From: an uncultured Selenomonadales bacterium
GTDB taxonomy: Bacteria > Bacillota > Negativicutes > Selenomonadales > Selenomonadaceae
Direction: 5' to 3'
NCBI GenBank assembly: GCA_946183785.1
Contig: CAMHCS010000025.1
Span: forward strand, 1 to 42,614
DNA length: 42,614 bases
In this document: one piece after another, positions 32,580 to 42,614 of the stretch
Layout: every line of letters begins with the position of its first letter
How positions within the stretch are numbered: the stretch's first letter is position 1
Notes under the pieces: model-generated
Databases searched by the model: none
What the model saw: the letters and a program-made list of their open reading frames with translations, nothing else
What the model was told of the DNA's origin: nothing
Made by a program: the position numbers and the translations under genes

Positions 32580-33695
32580 ATGAAAATCCGGCGCGTCAGT
32601 CTTAAAAATTATAGGAATTACGCGGATGAAACGGTTGAACTCGCGCCGGGGATCAACGTCTTTCTCGGGCAAAACGCCCAGGGGAAGACGAATATCCTGG
32701 AAGCAGTCTATTACGCTGCACTCGGACGCTCCCATCGAACTTCCGCCGACGCGGAATTGATTCGTTGGGAAGAGGGGGAAGCACGTCTCTCGGTGGATTT
32801 TTTGCGCCGCGACGCGGAAAACAGATTGGAATTCAAATTCCTTCGGGACAGAAGGAGACAGATGACGCGAAATGGCGCGGCAATCCGCATGAAGGATTTG
32901 ATCGGAGCCCTGAACGTCGTCCTTTTCTCCCCGGAGGATCTTTTTTTGATTAAGGGTGCTCCGGCGGGACGAAGGCGTTTTCTCGACATGGAGATTTCCC
33001 AGGCTAATCCCGCTTATTTTTATGATCTCGCCATTTATACGCGTCTCCTGAACCAACGAAATTCTCTTTTGAAAAGGATACGCGACGGTATGGCGTCGGA
33101 AAGCGAACTGCCCCTTTGGGACGCACAGCTCGTTCCCAAAGCCGTATCCGTCGTAAAAAAAAGGATCGAAGCTGTGAAAAAACTCGATGTTTTCGCTGAG
33201 AAAACACAGGAAGAACTTTCTGGCGGAAGAGAGCGTCTTTCCCTCCTTTATGAAATCCATGGCGAGGACGGGGAAAATGCGGAAACCATGACAAACGACC
33301 TTTTTTCGTGGTATAATAAGAAGCTGGCGGAATCCGCAGAACTCGATATTTTGCGCGGTATTACGCGTTTTGGACCTCATCGGGACGATCTTGGTTTTTT
33401 TATCAACGGCGTCGATCTTCGCGCTTACGGTTCCCAGGGGCAGCAGCGTACCGGCGTGTTGGCGCTGAAGCTGGCGGAGCTTGCTTTCTTTCGTGAGGAA
33501 ACGGGGGAATATCCGACGCTTCTCCTCGACGACGTGATGAGCGAGCTCGACAGCGGACGGAGAGAGCAGCTCCTTGCGTTTATTCGCGGGGAAGATATGC
33601 AGGCGCTGATCACGGCGACGGACGAAGCCTATTTTCCGCCAAGAGATTTCGGGACGATCTTTCGCGTCGAACATGGGACGGTGAAAAGTGCATGA
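32580..33695 (+). CDS. recF: DNA replication and repair protein RecF
   Basis: 371 residues. Walker A GQNAQGKT (30-37), the ABC-like signature region before GQQRT, and Walker B LLLDDVMSELD near the C-terminus. RecF is an SMC-like ATPase that loads RecA at gaps with RecOR. Its TGA overlaps the next ATG (ATGA), so the two are translationally coupled. Confidence 0.96.
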   Translation: MKIRRVSLKNYRNYADETVELAPGINVFLGQNAQGKTNILEAVYYAALGRSHRTSADAELIRWEEGEARLSVDFLRRDAENRLEFKFLRDRRRQMTRNGAAIRMKDLIGALNVVLFSPEDLFLIKGAPAGRRRFLDMEISQANPAYFYDLAIYTRLLNQRNSLLKRIRDGMASESELPLWDAQLVPKAVSVVKKRIEAVKKLDVFAEKTQEELSGGRERLSLLYEIHGEDGENAETMTNDLFSWYNKKLAESAELDILRGITRFGPHRDDLGFFINGVDLRAYGSQGQQRTGVLALKLAELAFFREETGEYPTLLLDDVMSELDSGRREQLLAFIRGEDMQALITATDEAYFPPRDFGTIFRVEHGTVKSA

Positions 33696-34630
33696 AGCGG
33701 GAACAAAAGGCGAAAAAGCCGGCACTGTCAAAGCGAACCGAGAGCCCCGCCGACGTCATGTCCCGTCTTGTGGCTTTTCTTGGACAGGATAAAACATATC
33801 GGCTGCATCTGTTGAAAAGCCATTGGAAGGATATCGTAGGAGAAGTCGCAGCCGATCATGTGCGGCCGGTGCGCATGGATTTCAAAAAGCTATTTTTGGC
33901 AGCGGACGCGCCGGTTTGGTCTAATGAGCTTCGCTATATGGAGAGAAAGCTGATCGACAAGATCAACGCCTTCGTCTGCGACGAGTTCGTTACGGAAATA
34001 TCATTCTGTTCGCCGCGTTCGGAGTATTTTTCCGTCAAGATGGAAGAAAAAGAAGAGCCGGAAGAAAAAAAGATCCTTCCGGATCGTGAAGATATTGAAA
34101 CGTCAGAAGCCGTCGTTGAAGGCATGAACATTGAAAATGAAGAGCTGAAAACAGCGGCGGCGCGAGCATTTGCTCAAAATCTTGCGCTCAGGCGCGTTCG
34201 TGCAGAAGAGAATTGGAAGCCCTGCGCTTCTTGTGGAAGGATGATTCCGCCGGCAGAAAGATTGTGTCTTTCCTGCGACAGGAAAAAAAGGGAAGAGGAA
34301 AGCCGGGCAGTGCGGAATTTGCTTTTAAAGGAACCGTGGCTTCACGTTTACGAAGTTGCTGCTCTCTTGAATTGTTCGCGAAGTCTGGTCATAAAGGAGC
34401 GTTCCCGCTTGCTGCGCGATCTCGCTTCCCGTGTGAAGCAAAGAGACGAAAGCGGTGAGGACGCGAAAAAGCTCGTCATGCTCTTCGCTTCGGTAAAGCC
34501 GGAAGAGCTGAACGATGAAATTATGAAAAAATATTTGAATCGCCTTCGTTTCGATTTGTCGGCGGAGGCAGAGGAATTTGGAAAAAAGCGCAAAGGCCGT
34601 GGAAAAAGCGGTTTCGGCTGGGAGGAATAA
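33692..34630 (+). CDS. DUF721/DciA-like protein with zinc ribbon and C-terminal extension
   Basis: 312 residues, about twice the usual DUF721 length. Residues 18-105 are the DUF721 core (DVMSRLVAFLG, HWKDIVGEVAADHVRPV, LFLAADAPVWSNEL). DciA members of this family load the replicative helicase in many bacteria. An acidic linker (117-150) leads to a zinc ribbon (Cys178, 181, 192, 195), then a helical part with a possible helix-turn-helix (VYEVAALLNCSRSLVIKER, 219-237) and a basic tail. Its coupling to recF and place beside gyrB fit a replication role; the extension's function is unknown. Confidence 0.85.
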   Translation: MKREQKAKKPALSKRTESPADVMSRLVAFLGQDKTYRLHLLKSHWKDIVGEVAADHVRPVRMDFKKLFLAADAPVWSNELRYMERKLIDKINAFVCDEFVTEISFCSPRSEYFSVKMEEKEEPEEKKILPDREDIETSEAVVEGMNIENEELKTAAARAFAQNLALRRVRAEENWKPCASCGRMIPPAERLCLSCDRKKREEESRAVRNLLLKEPWLHVYEVAALLNCSRSLVIKERSRLLRDLASRVKQRDESGEDAKKLVMLFASVKPEELNDEIMKKYLNRLRFDLSAEAEEFGKKRKGRGKSGFGWEE

Positions 34631-34633
34631 GCC

Positions 34634-36923
<2,290 letters not shown>

Positions 36924-36928
36924 ACAAG

Positions 36929-36965
36929 AAGCGGAGGCATTAAAAACGGTCTCCGCTTTTTTTCA
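36929..36965 (+). terminator. Terminator of the dnaN-gyrB operon
   Basis: aagcggag (36929-36936) with ctccgctt (36951-36958), followed by a T-rich run. Confidence 0.8.
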
Positions 36966-37035
36966 GGTTCATTCCTTTTTCATAACCTGTTGCTATCATA
37001 CCCGCAAGGAATCAGATAAGGAGGATATTGAATTT

Positions 37036-37911
37036 ATGAATACCCTGAAAACAACGCTTTTGATGGCGCTATTGACCGGGCTTCTGATCGCCGTAGGCGG
37101 CAGCTTCGGCGGACGGCAAGGCGCGATGATCATGCTGGTATTCTCGCTTGCCATGAACTTCTTTTCGTACTGGTACAGCGACAAGATGGTGCTGGCGGCG
37201 TACCATGCGCAGGAAATCAATCGTTCGCAGGCGCCGGAGCTTTACGGGTTGGTAGAGAAGCTGGCGCAGAAGGCCGAGTTGCCTATGCCGAAGGTCTGCG
37301 TAATCCAGTCCTCGACGCCGAACGCTTTCGCGACAGGGCGCAATCCCGAGCACGCGGCTGTGGCTGTGACGACGGGAATCATGGAAATCCTGGATTATGA
37401 TGAATTGGGCGGCGTAATTGCCCATGAGCTTTCCCATGTCAAGCATCGCGACACTTTGATCTCTACGGTAGCGGCGTCAATCGCTGGCGTGATTTCGACG
37501 ATTGCGCATATCGCGCAGTGGGCGGCGATTTTCGGCGGAGGTCGGTCCAGCAGCCGTGATGACAACGGAGGCGCTCTCGGGCTTCTGTTCACGATCATCG
37601 TTGCGCCGTTCGCGGCTATGATGATTCAGCTTGCGATTTCGCGGTCTCGTGAATACGACGCGGACAAGAGCGGCGGCGAGATTTGCGGCAATCCGTTGGC
37701 GTTGGCATCAGCGCTGGAAAAACTGGAGTACGCCTCGACGCGGATGCGTCCGCTGGCAGGCGCATCAACCTCGAACGCGCACCTCTGCATCGTGAACCCG
37801 CTCTCGAACGCCCACGCGACCTTCGCGGGCCTGTTCAGCACCCACCCGCCCATGCAGGATCGAATCGCGCGTCTTCGTGAACAGGCAAGGGAAATGCGCT
37901 CGGGTCGTTGA
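37036..37911 (+). CDS. htpX: Membrane zinc metalloprotease HtpX
   Basis: 291 residues from ATG 37036 with AAGGAGG (37018-37024) 11 bases upstream. Two N-terminal membrane segments (about 7-21 and 30-47) are followed by the M48 zincin motif HELSH (His130, Glu131, His134) and the third ligand Glu206 in SREYDAD, with another hydrophobic pair between (about 143-200). HtpX removes damaged membrane proteins. Confidence 0.95.
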   Translation: MNTLKTTLLMALLTGLLIAVGGSFGGRQGAMIMLVFSLAMNFFSYWYSDKMVLAAYHAQEINRSQAPELYGLVEKLAQKAELPMPKVCVIQSSTPNAFATGRNPEHAAVAVTTGIMEILDYDELGGVIAHELSHVKHRDTLISTVAASIAGVISTIAHIAQWAAIFGGGRSSSRDDNGGALGLLFTIIVAPFAAMMIQLAISRSREYDADKSGGEICGNPLALASALEKLEYASTRMRPLAGASTSNAHLCIVNPLSNAHATFAGLFSTHPPMQDRIARLREQAREMRSGR

Positions 37912-37942
37912 AGAATTACTGCATAAGTACCGCTGTCTTATC

Positions 37943-37978
37943 AGAAGCCGGACGACACTGTCATCTCATCCGGCTTCT
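37943..37978 (+). terminator. Terminator of htpX
   Basis: agaagccgga (37943-37952) with tccggcttct (37969-37978), a 10-bp perfect stem followed by ctttgtctt. Confidence 0.75.
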
Positions 37979-37991
37979 CTTTGTCTTGCTG

Positions 37992-38159
37992 TTAAGGAAA
38001 CACTGAATAAGTCCCTCCGCGCCTCTGCCGGGTCTTTTTCCGCCTGTCGTTGTCAAATCCCTCTCGACGTAGCGATGCTACGCCTTCGAGGGATTTTCCT
38101 AGACAGTCGAAAAAATCCCTCGACAGATGCACGAATTGACTTAATCAGTGTTTCCTTAA
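37992..38159. mobile_element. MITE-like 168-bp element, copy 2
   Basis: Same length as the element at 657-824 and inverted relative to it. TTAA at both ends, 22-bp terminal inverted repeats (21 of 22 match), central hairpin 38056-38073 with 38077-38095. The outer central stem differs from copy 1 on both sides so that pairing is kept (agtgctc/gagcact versus atccctc/gagggat), and the terminal repeats carry a matched G-to-A/C-to-T change. Confidence 0.8.
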
Positions 38160-38188
38160 ATGTATACATCATACATTTAGGCACCGGA

Positions 38189-38217
38189 TAGACAAGCACA
38201 TAACTGAGTGTTATACT
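38189..38217 (+). promoter_or_regulatory. Promoter of the D-glutamate/5-oxoproline cluster
   Basis: TAGACA (38189-38194), a 17-base spacer, TATACT (38212-38217) preceded by TGT (extended -10). It lies just beyond copy 2 of the MITE-like element. Leader of about 100 bases. Confidence 0.6.
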
Positions 38218-38320
38218 GCGTCTTGGCAAGAAATTCAAGTCCTTGACGGCAATGAAGCCTTACGGCGCCGGTTTAATTTTATTTTGGCGTTGCAAGGCTT
38301 TACTTTTGGAGGTGGAATGT

Positions 38321-39172
38321 ATGGAGCGAATCGAGGACATTATCCTTCGCCATTCCCAGCGGGGCATGACGAAGCTGCGGCCCCATATGGAGGCGGACTA
38401 TTGCCGCCTGGCCGCGAAGGAGATCCATTCGTGGAAGCGGGGCGTCATTTTCCTGACTACCGGCTTTTATGTGGCGGGCTACCCGGAGACAGACGGTCCG
38501 ACGGGTACGGCGGTACTGGCCAGCGTACTCAGGGACATGGGTTTCCAGCCGATAATCGTCACCGAGCCGGAAAACGCGGAACTTTTCACGATTCGGGACT
38601 TTGAGGTCATCGAGGCGAAAGTCGGCGTGGAGGCCGACTTTTTCCGGCAGATGATTCTCGAGTGGCAGCCGGTAGGCATGATTTCGGTGGAGCGCTGCGG
38701 ACTGAACGCCCAGGACGATTACGCGAATATGCGCGGCGTCTCGATTCGCGAGCACAACGCGGCGACGGACGTCCTGTTCCAGTTCGCGCCCGAGTATGGA
38801 ATCCATACGGTGGGCGTCGGAGACGGCGGCAACGAGATCGGCATGGGAAATGTGGCGGATGTGATCGAGAAAGAGCTTTCACTCGTCCCCTGCGTCGTGA
38901 AGGTCGATCATCTGGTCATTGCCAGCGTTTCGAACTGGGGCGCTTACGGCCTTGCAGCATACCTTTCGATTCTCGAAGGCAAGCACCTGATGCCTTCGTA
39001 TGCGTGGGCCGCTACGTACATGAAAAAGACGGTGGAAATCGGCAGCGTCGACGGTATTACGCATGAGCGCGTCACACATGTGGACGGTTTCGACGAGAGC
39101 GTGGAGCAGGAAATCCTCGACGCTCTGGCGGACAAAATCGACGCGGCGCTTGAAACCCGCGCCGCAAGTTAA
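38321..39172 (+). CDS. DUF4392 protein, D-glutamate cyclase C-terminal-domain homologue
   Basis: 283 residues; ATG 38321 has GGAGG (38308-38312) 8 bases upstream. Visible family motifs are FLTTGFYV (44-51), ETDGPTG (56-62), ERCGLNAQDDYANMRGVSI (124-142) and GVGDGGNEIGMGN (165-177). DUF4392 is the C-terminal half of mammalian DGLUCY, which turns D-glutamate into 5-oxo-D-proline. The other half (DUF1445) is the last gene of this cluster, so the two may form one split enzyme. Assignment rests on family resemblance; activity is inferred. Confidence 0.8.
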   Translation: MERIEDIILRHSQRGMTKLRPHMEADYCRLAAKEIHSWKRGVIFLTTGFYVAGYPETDGPTGTAVLASVLRDMGFQPIIVTEPENAELFTIRDFEVIEAKVGVEADFFRQMILEWQPVGMISVERCGLNAQDDYANMRGVSIREHNAATDVLFQFAPEYGIHTVGVGDGGNEIGMGNVADVIEKELSLVPCVVKVDHLVIASVSNWGAYGLAAYLSILEGKHLMPSYAWAATYMKKTVEIGSVDGITHERVTHVDGFDESVEQEILDALADKIDAALETRAAS

Positions 39173-39235
39173 GGGAACGTCAGGCGTCATCACAGTCTTA
39201 TTTGGCATTTTCTAAGAATTGGGGAGGAAAATATA

Positions 39236-40075
39236 ATGAAAAACCTTGGTTATTACAATGGAAAGTACGACGAATTGGAGAATATGTCGATCCCGATGAA
39301 CGACCGTTCCCATTGGTTTGGCGACGGCGTTTACGATGCGGGCCCGGCGCGCAATTATCACATTTTCGCGATCGACGACCATGTGGACCGCTTTTTCAAC
39401 AGCGCGGCTCTGCTCGATATCAATATGCCGGTGACGAAGCAGGAGCTGAAAGACCTCCTGAACGACCTCGTCAAGAAGGTGGACACGGGCAACCTGTTCG
39501 TCTATTATCAGGTGACGCGCGGCACGGGCATCCGCAACCACGTTTTCACCGAGGGCAAAGGCAACCTTTGGGTCATGCTGATTCCGGCGGAAATCAACGA
39601 CGGTACGAAGCCGGTGTCGGTCATCACCGAGCCGGATACCCGTTTCTTCCATTGCAATATCAAGACGCTGAACCTGATCCCGTCGGTTATGGCGGCGGAG
39701 AAGGCGAAGAAGGCGGGCTGCCATGAGGCGATCCTCTATCGTCCGGGCGGACGCGTGACGGAGTGCGCGCACAGCAACTGCCATATCATCAAGGACGGCA
39801 AGCTGTTCACGGCGCCGACGGACGAGTTGATCCTGCCGGGCATCGCGCGCGCCCATCTGATCAGGAAGTGCAAGGAACTGGGCATCGCGGTCAGCGAGAC
39901 GCCGTACTATCTGAACGACCTGATGAACGCCGAGGAAGTCATCGTCACGAGCTCTTCGAACCTTTGCGTCCGCGTCGACCACATCGACGGAAAGCCGGTG
40001 GGCGGCAAGCAGCCGGAGCTGTTCGAGAAGATGCGCAAGGCGGTCCTGGACGAGTTCATGGAAGCAACGAAGTAA
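39236..40075 (+). CDS. dat: D-amino-acid transaminase
   Basis: 279 residues, a fold-type IV PLP enzyme. The PLP lysine is Lys143 in CNIKTLNL. YYQVTRGTGIRNHVF (90-104) closely follows the Bacillus D-amino-acid transaminase, including the carboxylate-binding Arg100 and His102, which favours D-amino acids over branched-chain L-amino acids. It would interconvert D-alanine + 2-oxoglutarate and pyruvate + D-glutamate. GGGGAGG precedes the ATG. Between DUF4392 (63 bases upstream) and pxpB (5 bases downstream), so cotranscription is likely. Confidence 0.88.
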   Translation: MKNLGYYNGKYDELENMSIPMNDRSHWFGDGVYDAGPARNYHIFAIDDHVDRFFNSAALLDINMPVTKQELKDLLNDLVKKVDTGNLFVYYQVTRGTGIRNHVFTEGKGNLWVMLIPAEINDGTKPVSVITEPDTRFFHCNIKTLNLIPSVMAAEKAKKAGCHEAILYRPGGRVTECAHSNCHIIKDGKLFTAPTDELILPGIARAHLIRKCKELGIAVSETPYYLNDLMNAEEVIVTSSSNLCVRVDHIDGKPVGGKQPELFEKMRKAVLDEFMEATK

Positions 40076-40080
40076 CAAGT

Positions 40081-40776
40081 ATGGCAAATATGAGAATTGT
40101 TCCGGCGGGGGACAGGGCGCTGGTCGCGGACTTCGGCAACGTGATTTCCGAAGACGTGAACCGCAAGGTCAATGCGCTGAAAAAATCCCTGCTGGCGGAA
40201 AAGACAGCGGGCGTGCGGGAGATGATCCCCACGTACCGCTCTCTTTTGGTGGAATACGATCCGGCCGTTATCTCCATGCAGGAGCTTGCGCGGCGCATCG
40301 AGGCGGCAAGCCTTGGCGGCGAGCAGGCGGAAGCGGAAAAAAAGCGCGTGCTGGAAATCCCCTGCTGCTACGGCGGCCAATACGGCGAGGATTTGGCGGG
40401 GCTGTCGGAGCTTACGGGGCTCTCCGAACAAGAAATCATCGATATTCACGCGGGGACGGAATACCGCGTTTACATGCTCGGCTTTCTGCCGGGCTTTGTC
40501 TATTTGGGCGGCATGGACGAGCGCATCGCCGCGCCGCGGCTCAAATCGCCGCGAGTGTCGATACCCGCCGGGTCAGTAGGTATCGGCGGCAGCCAGACGG
40601 GGGTTTACCCGATGGCGTCGCCGGGCGGCTGGCGGCTCATCGGTATGACGCCGGTTTCGTTTTATGACCCGAATCGCGAAAAGCCCGTGCTCTGCGAGGC
40701 GGGCGATTATATCCGTTTCGTGCCGATCCCGCCGGAAGAATATGAGCGGCAAATAAAGGAGGGCGGAGCGGTATGA
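40081..40776 (+). CDS. pxpB: 5-oxoprolinase subunit PxpB (KipI family)
   Basis: 231 residues from ATG 40081 (a second in-frame ATG lies at 40090; no strong ribosome-binding site distinguishes them). MLGFLPGFVYLGG, RVSIPAGSVGIGGSQTGVYP and GGWRLIGMTP are the KipI/allophanate-hydrolase-subunit-1 signature. With PxpA and PxpC it opens 5-oxoproline to glutamate using ATP. pxpA is not in the window. The stop overlaps the pxpC start (ATGA). Confidence 0.9.
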   Translation: MANMRIVPAGDRALVADFGNVISEDVNRKVNALKKSLLAEKTAGVREMIPTYRSLLVEYDPAVISMQELARRIEAASLGGEQAEAEKKRVLEIPCCYGGQYGEDLAGLSELTGLSEQEIIDIHAGTEYRVYMLGFLPGFVYLGGMDERIAAPRLKSPRVSIPAGSVGIGGSQTGVYPMASPGGWRLIGMTPVSFYDPNREKPVLCEAGDYIRFVPIPPEEYERQIKEGGAV

Positions 40777-41660
40777 GCGTTCTTGTGAAAACGCCCGGCC
40801 CTCTGACGACGGTGCAGGACGAGGGCCGGTTCTTTTACCAGTCCAGCGGCATCCGGCCGTCCGGCGTGATGGACGCCGCCGCCTATGAGGCGGCCAATGC
40901 GCTCGTCGGCAACGCGAAGGGCGAGGCAGTACTGGAAATGACGTTCCTCGGCGCGGCACTGGAATTCCAGTCGGCGGCGTGGTTCGCGCTGACCGGCGCC
41001 GATATGCAGGCAAAGCTGGACGGCGTTCCCGTGGAACGCTATCGGGCCGTCAGGGCCGAGGCGGGGCAGACCCTTGCCGTCGGTATGGCGGCGACAGGAT
41101 GCCGGGGGTATCTGGCCGTGCGGGGTGGTTTCGACGTGCCGCTGGTCATGAGCAGCCGCTCCACCGACGTCAGTGCGAAGCTCGGCGGTTTCGGGGGACG
41201 GGCTCTGAAAGCGGGCGACGTTTTGCCGACCCTGACCGCCGACAATTGGACGCCGACGGATCTGTGCTATGAGCCGCCCATTTATGAGAGCGAGATCACG
41301 GTGCGCGTCGTTCCCGGTCCGCAGGAGGAGTATTTCACGGCGGCGGGCGTCGATACGTTTTTCTCGGCCGTTTACGAGATCAGCCCGAACAGCGACCGCA
41401 TGGGGCTCCGCCTCGACGGGCCGGAAGTCGAGAGCATAAGCGGCACGGACATCGTTTCCGACGGCATCGTGTTCGGCTCGATCCAGGTGCCCTCCGGCGG
41501 CGTGCCGATCATCCTGATGGCCGACCATCAGACGGCGGGCGGCTACGCGAAAATCGGAACGGTGCTCTCGTTTGACCTGCCGAAGCTGGCGCAGGCGAGA
41601 CCGGGCGACAAGGTGCGGTTTGCACGCATCAGCGCGGAAGAAGCACAGGCGCTTTATTGA
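40773..41660 (+). CDS. pxpC: 5-oxoprolinase subunit PxpC (KipA family)
   Basis: 295 residues. GPLTTVQDEGRFFYQSSGIRPSGVMD at the N-terminus and the later GDKVRFARIS tail are typical of the KipA/allophanate-hydrolase-subunit-2 family. Partner of PxpB; length is usual for the separate subunit. Start overlaps pxpB by 4 bases. Confidence 0.9.
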   Translation: MSVLVKTPGPLTTVQDEGRFFYQSSGIRPSGVMDAAAYEAANALVGNAKGEAVLEMTFLGAALEFQSAAWFALTGADMQAKLDGVPVERYRAVRAEAGQTLAVGMAATGCRGYLAVRGGFDVPLVMSSRSTDVSAKLGGFGGRALKAGDVLPTLTADNWTPTDLCYEPPIYESEITVRVVPGPQEEYFTAAGVDTFFSAVYEISPNSDRMGLRLDGPEVESISGTDIVSDGIVFGSIQVPSGGVPIILMADHQTAGGYAKIGTVLSFDLPKLAQARPGDKVRFARISAEEAQALY

Positions 41661-41726
41661 GAGTGAAGAGTGGAGAGTTGAGAATGAAGATAAAACGTTC
41701 TCAATCCCACGCTTCACGCTTCACTC
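41661..41726. repeat. Imperfect palindromic repeat between pxpC and DUF1445
   Basis: gagtgaag (41661-41668) pairs with cttcactc (41719-41726), and ttgagaa (41678-41684) with ttctcaa (41698-41704). Low-complexity purine strand (gagtgaagagtggagag) typical of small palindromic repeats in Firmicute genomes. Located inside the operon, it could modulate read-through or mRNA stability. Confidence 0.55.
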
Positions 41727-41751
41727 TTTACTCTTTATGGGGGGAACCACA

Positions 41752-42537
41752 ATGGACTACAGCAAAGCAAAACCTGCAGAGGTACGGGAACTCATTCGCG
41801 AGGGAAAGCTGACCGGGCAGACCTCCGGCATGTGCGACGGGTACGCGCAGGCGAATCTCGTGATTTTGCCGAAGGCGCTGGCTTATGATTTCCTGCTGTT
41901 CTGCCAACGGAATCCGAAGCCCTGTCCGCTGCTGGAAGTCAGCGACGTCGGTTCGCGGCTTTTGCATACGATTGCCGAGGGCGCCGATATTGCGACGGAT
42001 TTGCCGAAATACCGCCTCTACAGGAAAGGCGAGCTGGCCGGCGAATACACGGACGTGTCGGAGCTTTGGCAGGACGATTTCGTCAGCTTCCTGATCGGGT
42101 GCAGCTTCTCTTTCGAGGGGGATCTCCTGGCGGCGGACGTGCCCGTGCGCCAGATCGAGGAAGGAAAGAACGTGCCGATGTACGACACGAACATTCCCTG
42201 CGAATCCGCCGGCGTTTTTCACGGCAACATGGTCGTTTCCATGCGGCCGCTGCCTCACGACCTCGTGCCGAAGGCGGTATTGATTACCGGACAGATGCCC
42301 CGCGTGCACGGCGCTCCTATCCATATCGGCGCGCCGGAAGCCATCGGCATCAAAGACCTTGCGCATCCCGACTACGGTGACGCGGTGACGATCCGCGAGG
42401 GCGAGGTCCCCGTCTTTTGGCCCTGCGGCGTCACGCCGCAAAACGTCGTCATGCAGTCGAAGCCCGACTTCGTGATTACCCACGCGCCGGGCCACATGCT
42501 GATTACCGACGTGAAGAACGTGAACCTGAAATACTGA
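41752..42537 (+). CDS. DUF1445 protein, D-glutamate cyclase N-terminal-domain homologue
   Basis: 261 residues from ATG 41752, with a G-rich site about 8 bases upstream. RNPKPCPLLEVSDVG (53-67), FLIGCSFSFE, TNIPCESAGVFHGNMVVSMRP and HIGAPEAIGIKDL-type segments identify the DUF1445 family (Bacillus YcsI), often called a putative hydro-lyase. In mammals this domain and DUF4392 make up D-glutamate cyclase. The same family adjoins pxpABC genes in Bacillus. It would complete the split cyclase here. Confidence 0.85.
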   Translation: MDYSKAKPAEVRELIREGKLTGQTSGMCDGYAQANLVILPKALAYDFLLFCQRNPKPCPLLEVSDVGSRLLHTIAEGADIATDLPKYRLYRKGELAGEYTDVSELWQDDFVSFLIGCSFSFEGDLLAADVPVRQIEEGKNVPMYDTNIPCESAGVFHGNMVVSMRPLPHDLVPKAVLITGQMPRVHGAPIHIGAPEAIGIKDLAHPDYGDAVTIREGEVPVFWPCGVTPQNVVMQSKPDFVITHAPGHMLITDVKNVNLKY

Positions 42538-42614
42538 TTAGTTTTGAAGAGAACCCCTCGCCTTCCCCTACTACAATAGATTTCGGAAAAGGCGACTGAT
42601 CATCGCTTATATTC

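Noticed and set aside
32310..33731. Long minus-strand open frame opposite yaaA-recF
   Set aside because: Antisense to well-supported RecF; low-complexity composition and no ribosome-binding site.
37877..38191. Open frame running through the second MITE-like element
   Set aside because: It lies within the palindromic element and the htpX terminator and has no coding character.
40081..41660. KipI/KipA as sporulation kinase inhibitor system
   Set aside because: The D-glutamate cyclase and transaminase neighbours fit the 5-oxoprolinase role of this family better, and no kinase gene is near.

Overview
The window is a 42.6 kb piece of bacterial chromosome carrying the replication origin. Gene order around the origin (parB-parA ... 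rsmG-mnmG-mnmE ... jag-yidC-yidD-rnpA-rpmH | oriC | dnaA-dnaN-yaaA-recF-DUF721-remB-gyrB), strong Shine-Dalgarno sites and a B. subtilis-like DnaA-trio point to a Firmicute. A methylmalonyl-CoA decarboxylase gene, a CbiK-type cobaltochelatase, moderately high GC and the style of the secreted proteins suggest class Negativicutes, perhaps a Selenomonas relative; the genus is inference. No rRNA, tRNA, CRISPR array or intact transposon was recognised.

Left arm (1-8 kb), accessory: a row of palindromes, a secreted Gly/Tyr/Cys-rich miniprotein, a MITE-like element abutting an orphan Nif11-type peptide precursor, two type-B carboxylesterases (the second with a suspicious 5' end), scpB and cbiK.

8-19.6 kb: a minus-strand SprT-like/DUF4446/parB/parA run. 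It is followed by plus-strand genes that oppose the replication fork: an EAL-PAS phosphodiesterase, a free-standing MetH reactivation domain, a DUF362 ferredoxin-like protein, a MetH lacking its reactivation domain, and an ArsC/pRiA4-ORF3 fusion. Four parS sites lie in the gaps of this stretch. pfkA (minus strand) closes it.

19.7-29.3 kb: a standalone AICAR transformylase-like gene, two exported or anchored proteins of unknown function, then the conserved minus-strand origin-left operons (rsmG, mnmG, mnmE, jag, yidC, yidD, rnpA, rpmH).

29.3-37.9 kb: a bipartite oriC flanking dnaA, with the probable unwinding region between dnaA and dnaN. Next come dnaN, yaaA, recF, an unusually long DUF721/DciA-like gene, remB and gyrB, then htpX.

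38-42.5 kb: a second copy of the MITE-like element, then a promoter and a five-gene cluster: DUF4392, D-amino-acid transaminase, pxpB, pxpC, DUF1445. DUF4392 and DUF1445 are the two halves of the mammalian D-glutamate cyclase. Together with the transaminase and 5-oxoprolinase subunits they suggest a D-glutamate/5-oxoproline salvage or disposal pathway, the best candidate here for an undescribed system.

Two families of structured repeats, each present twice with compensatory base changes in their stems, are the other notable discovery.
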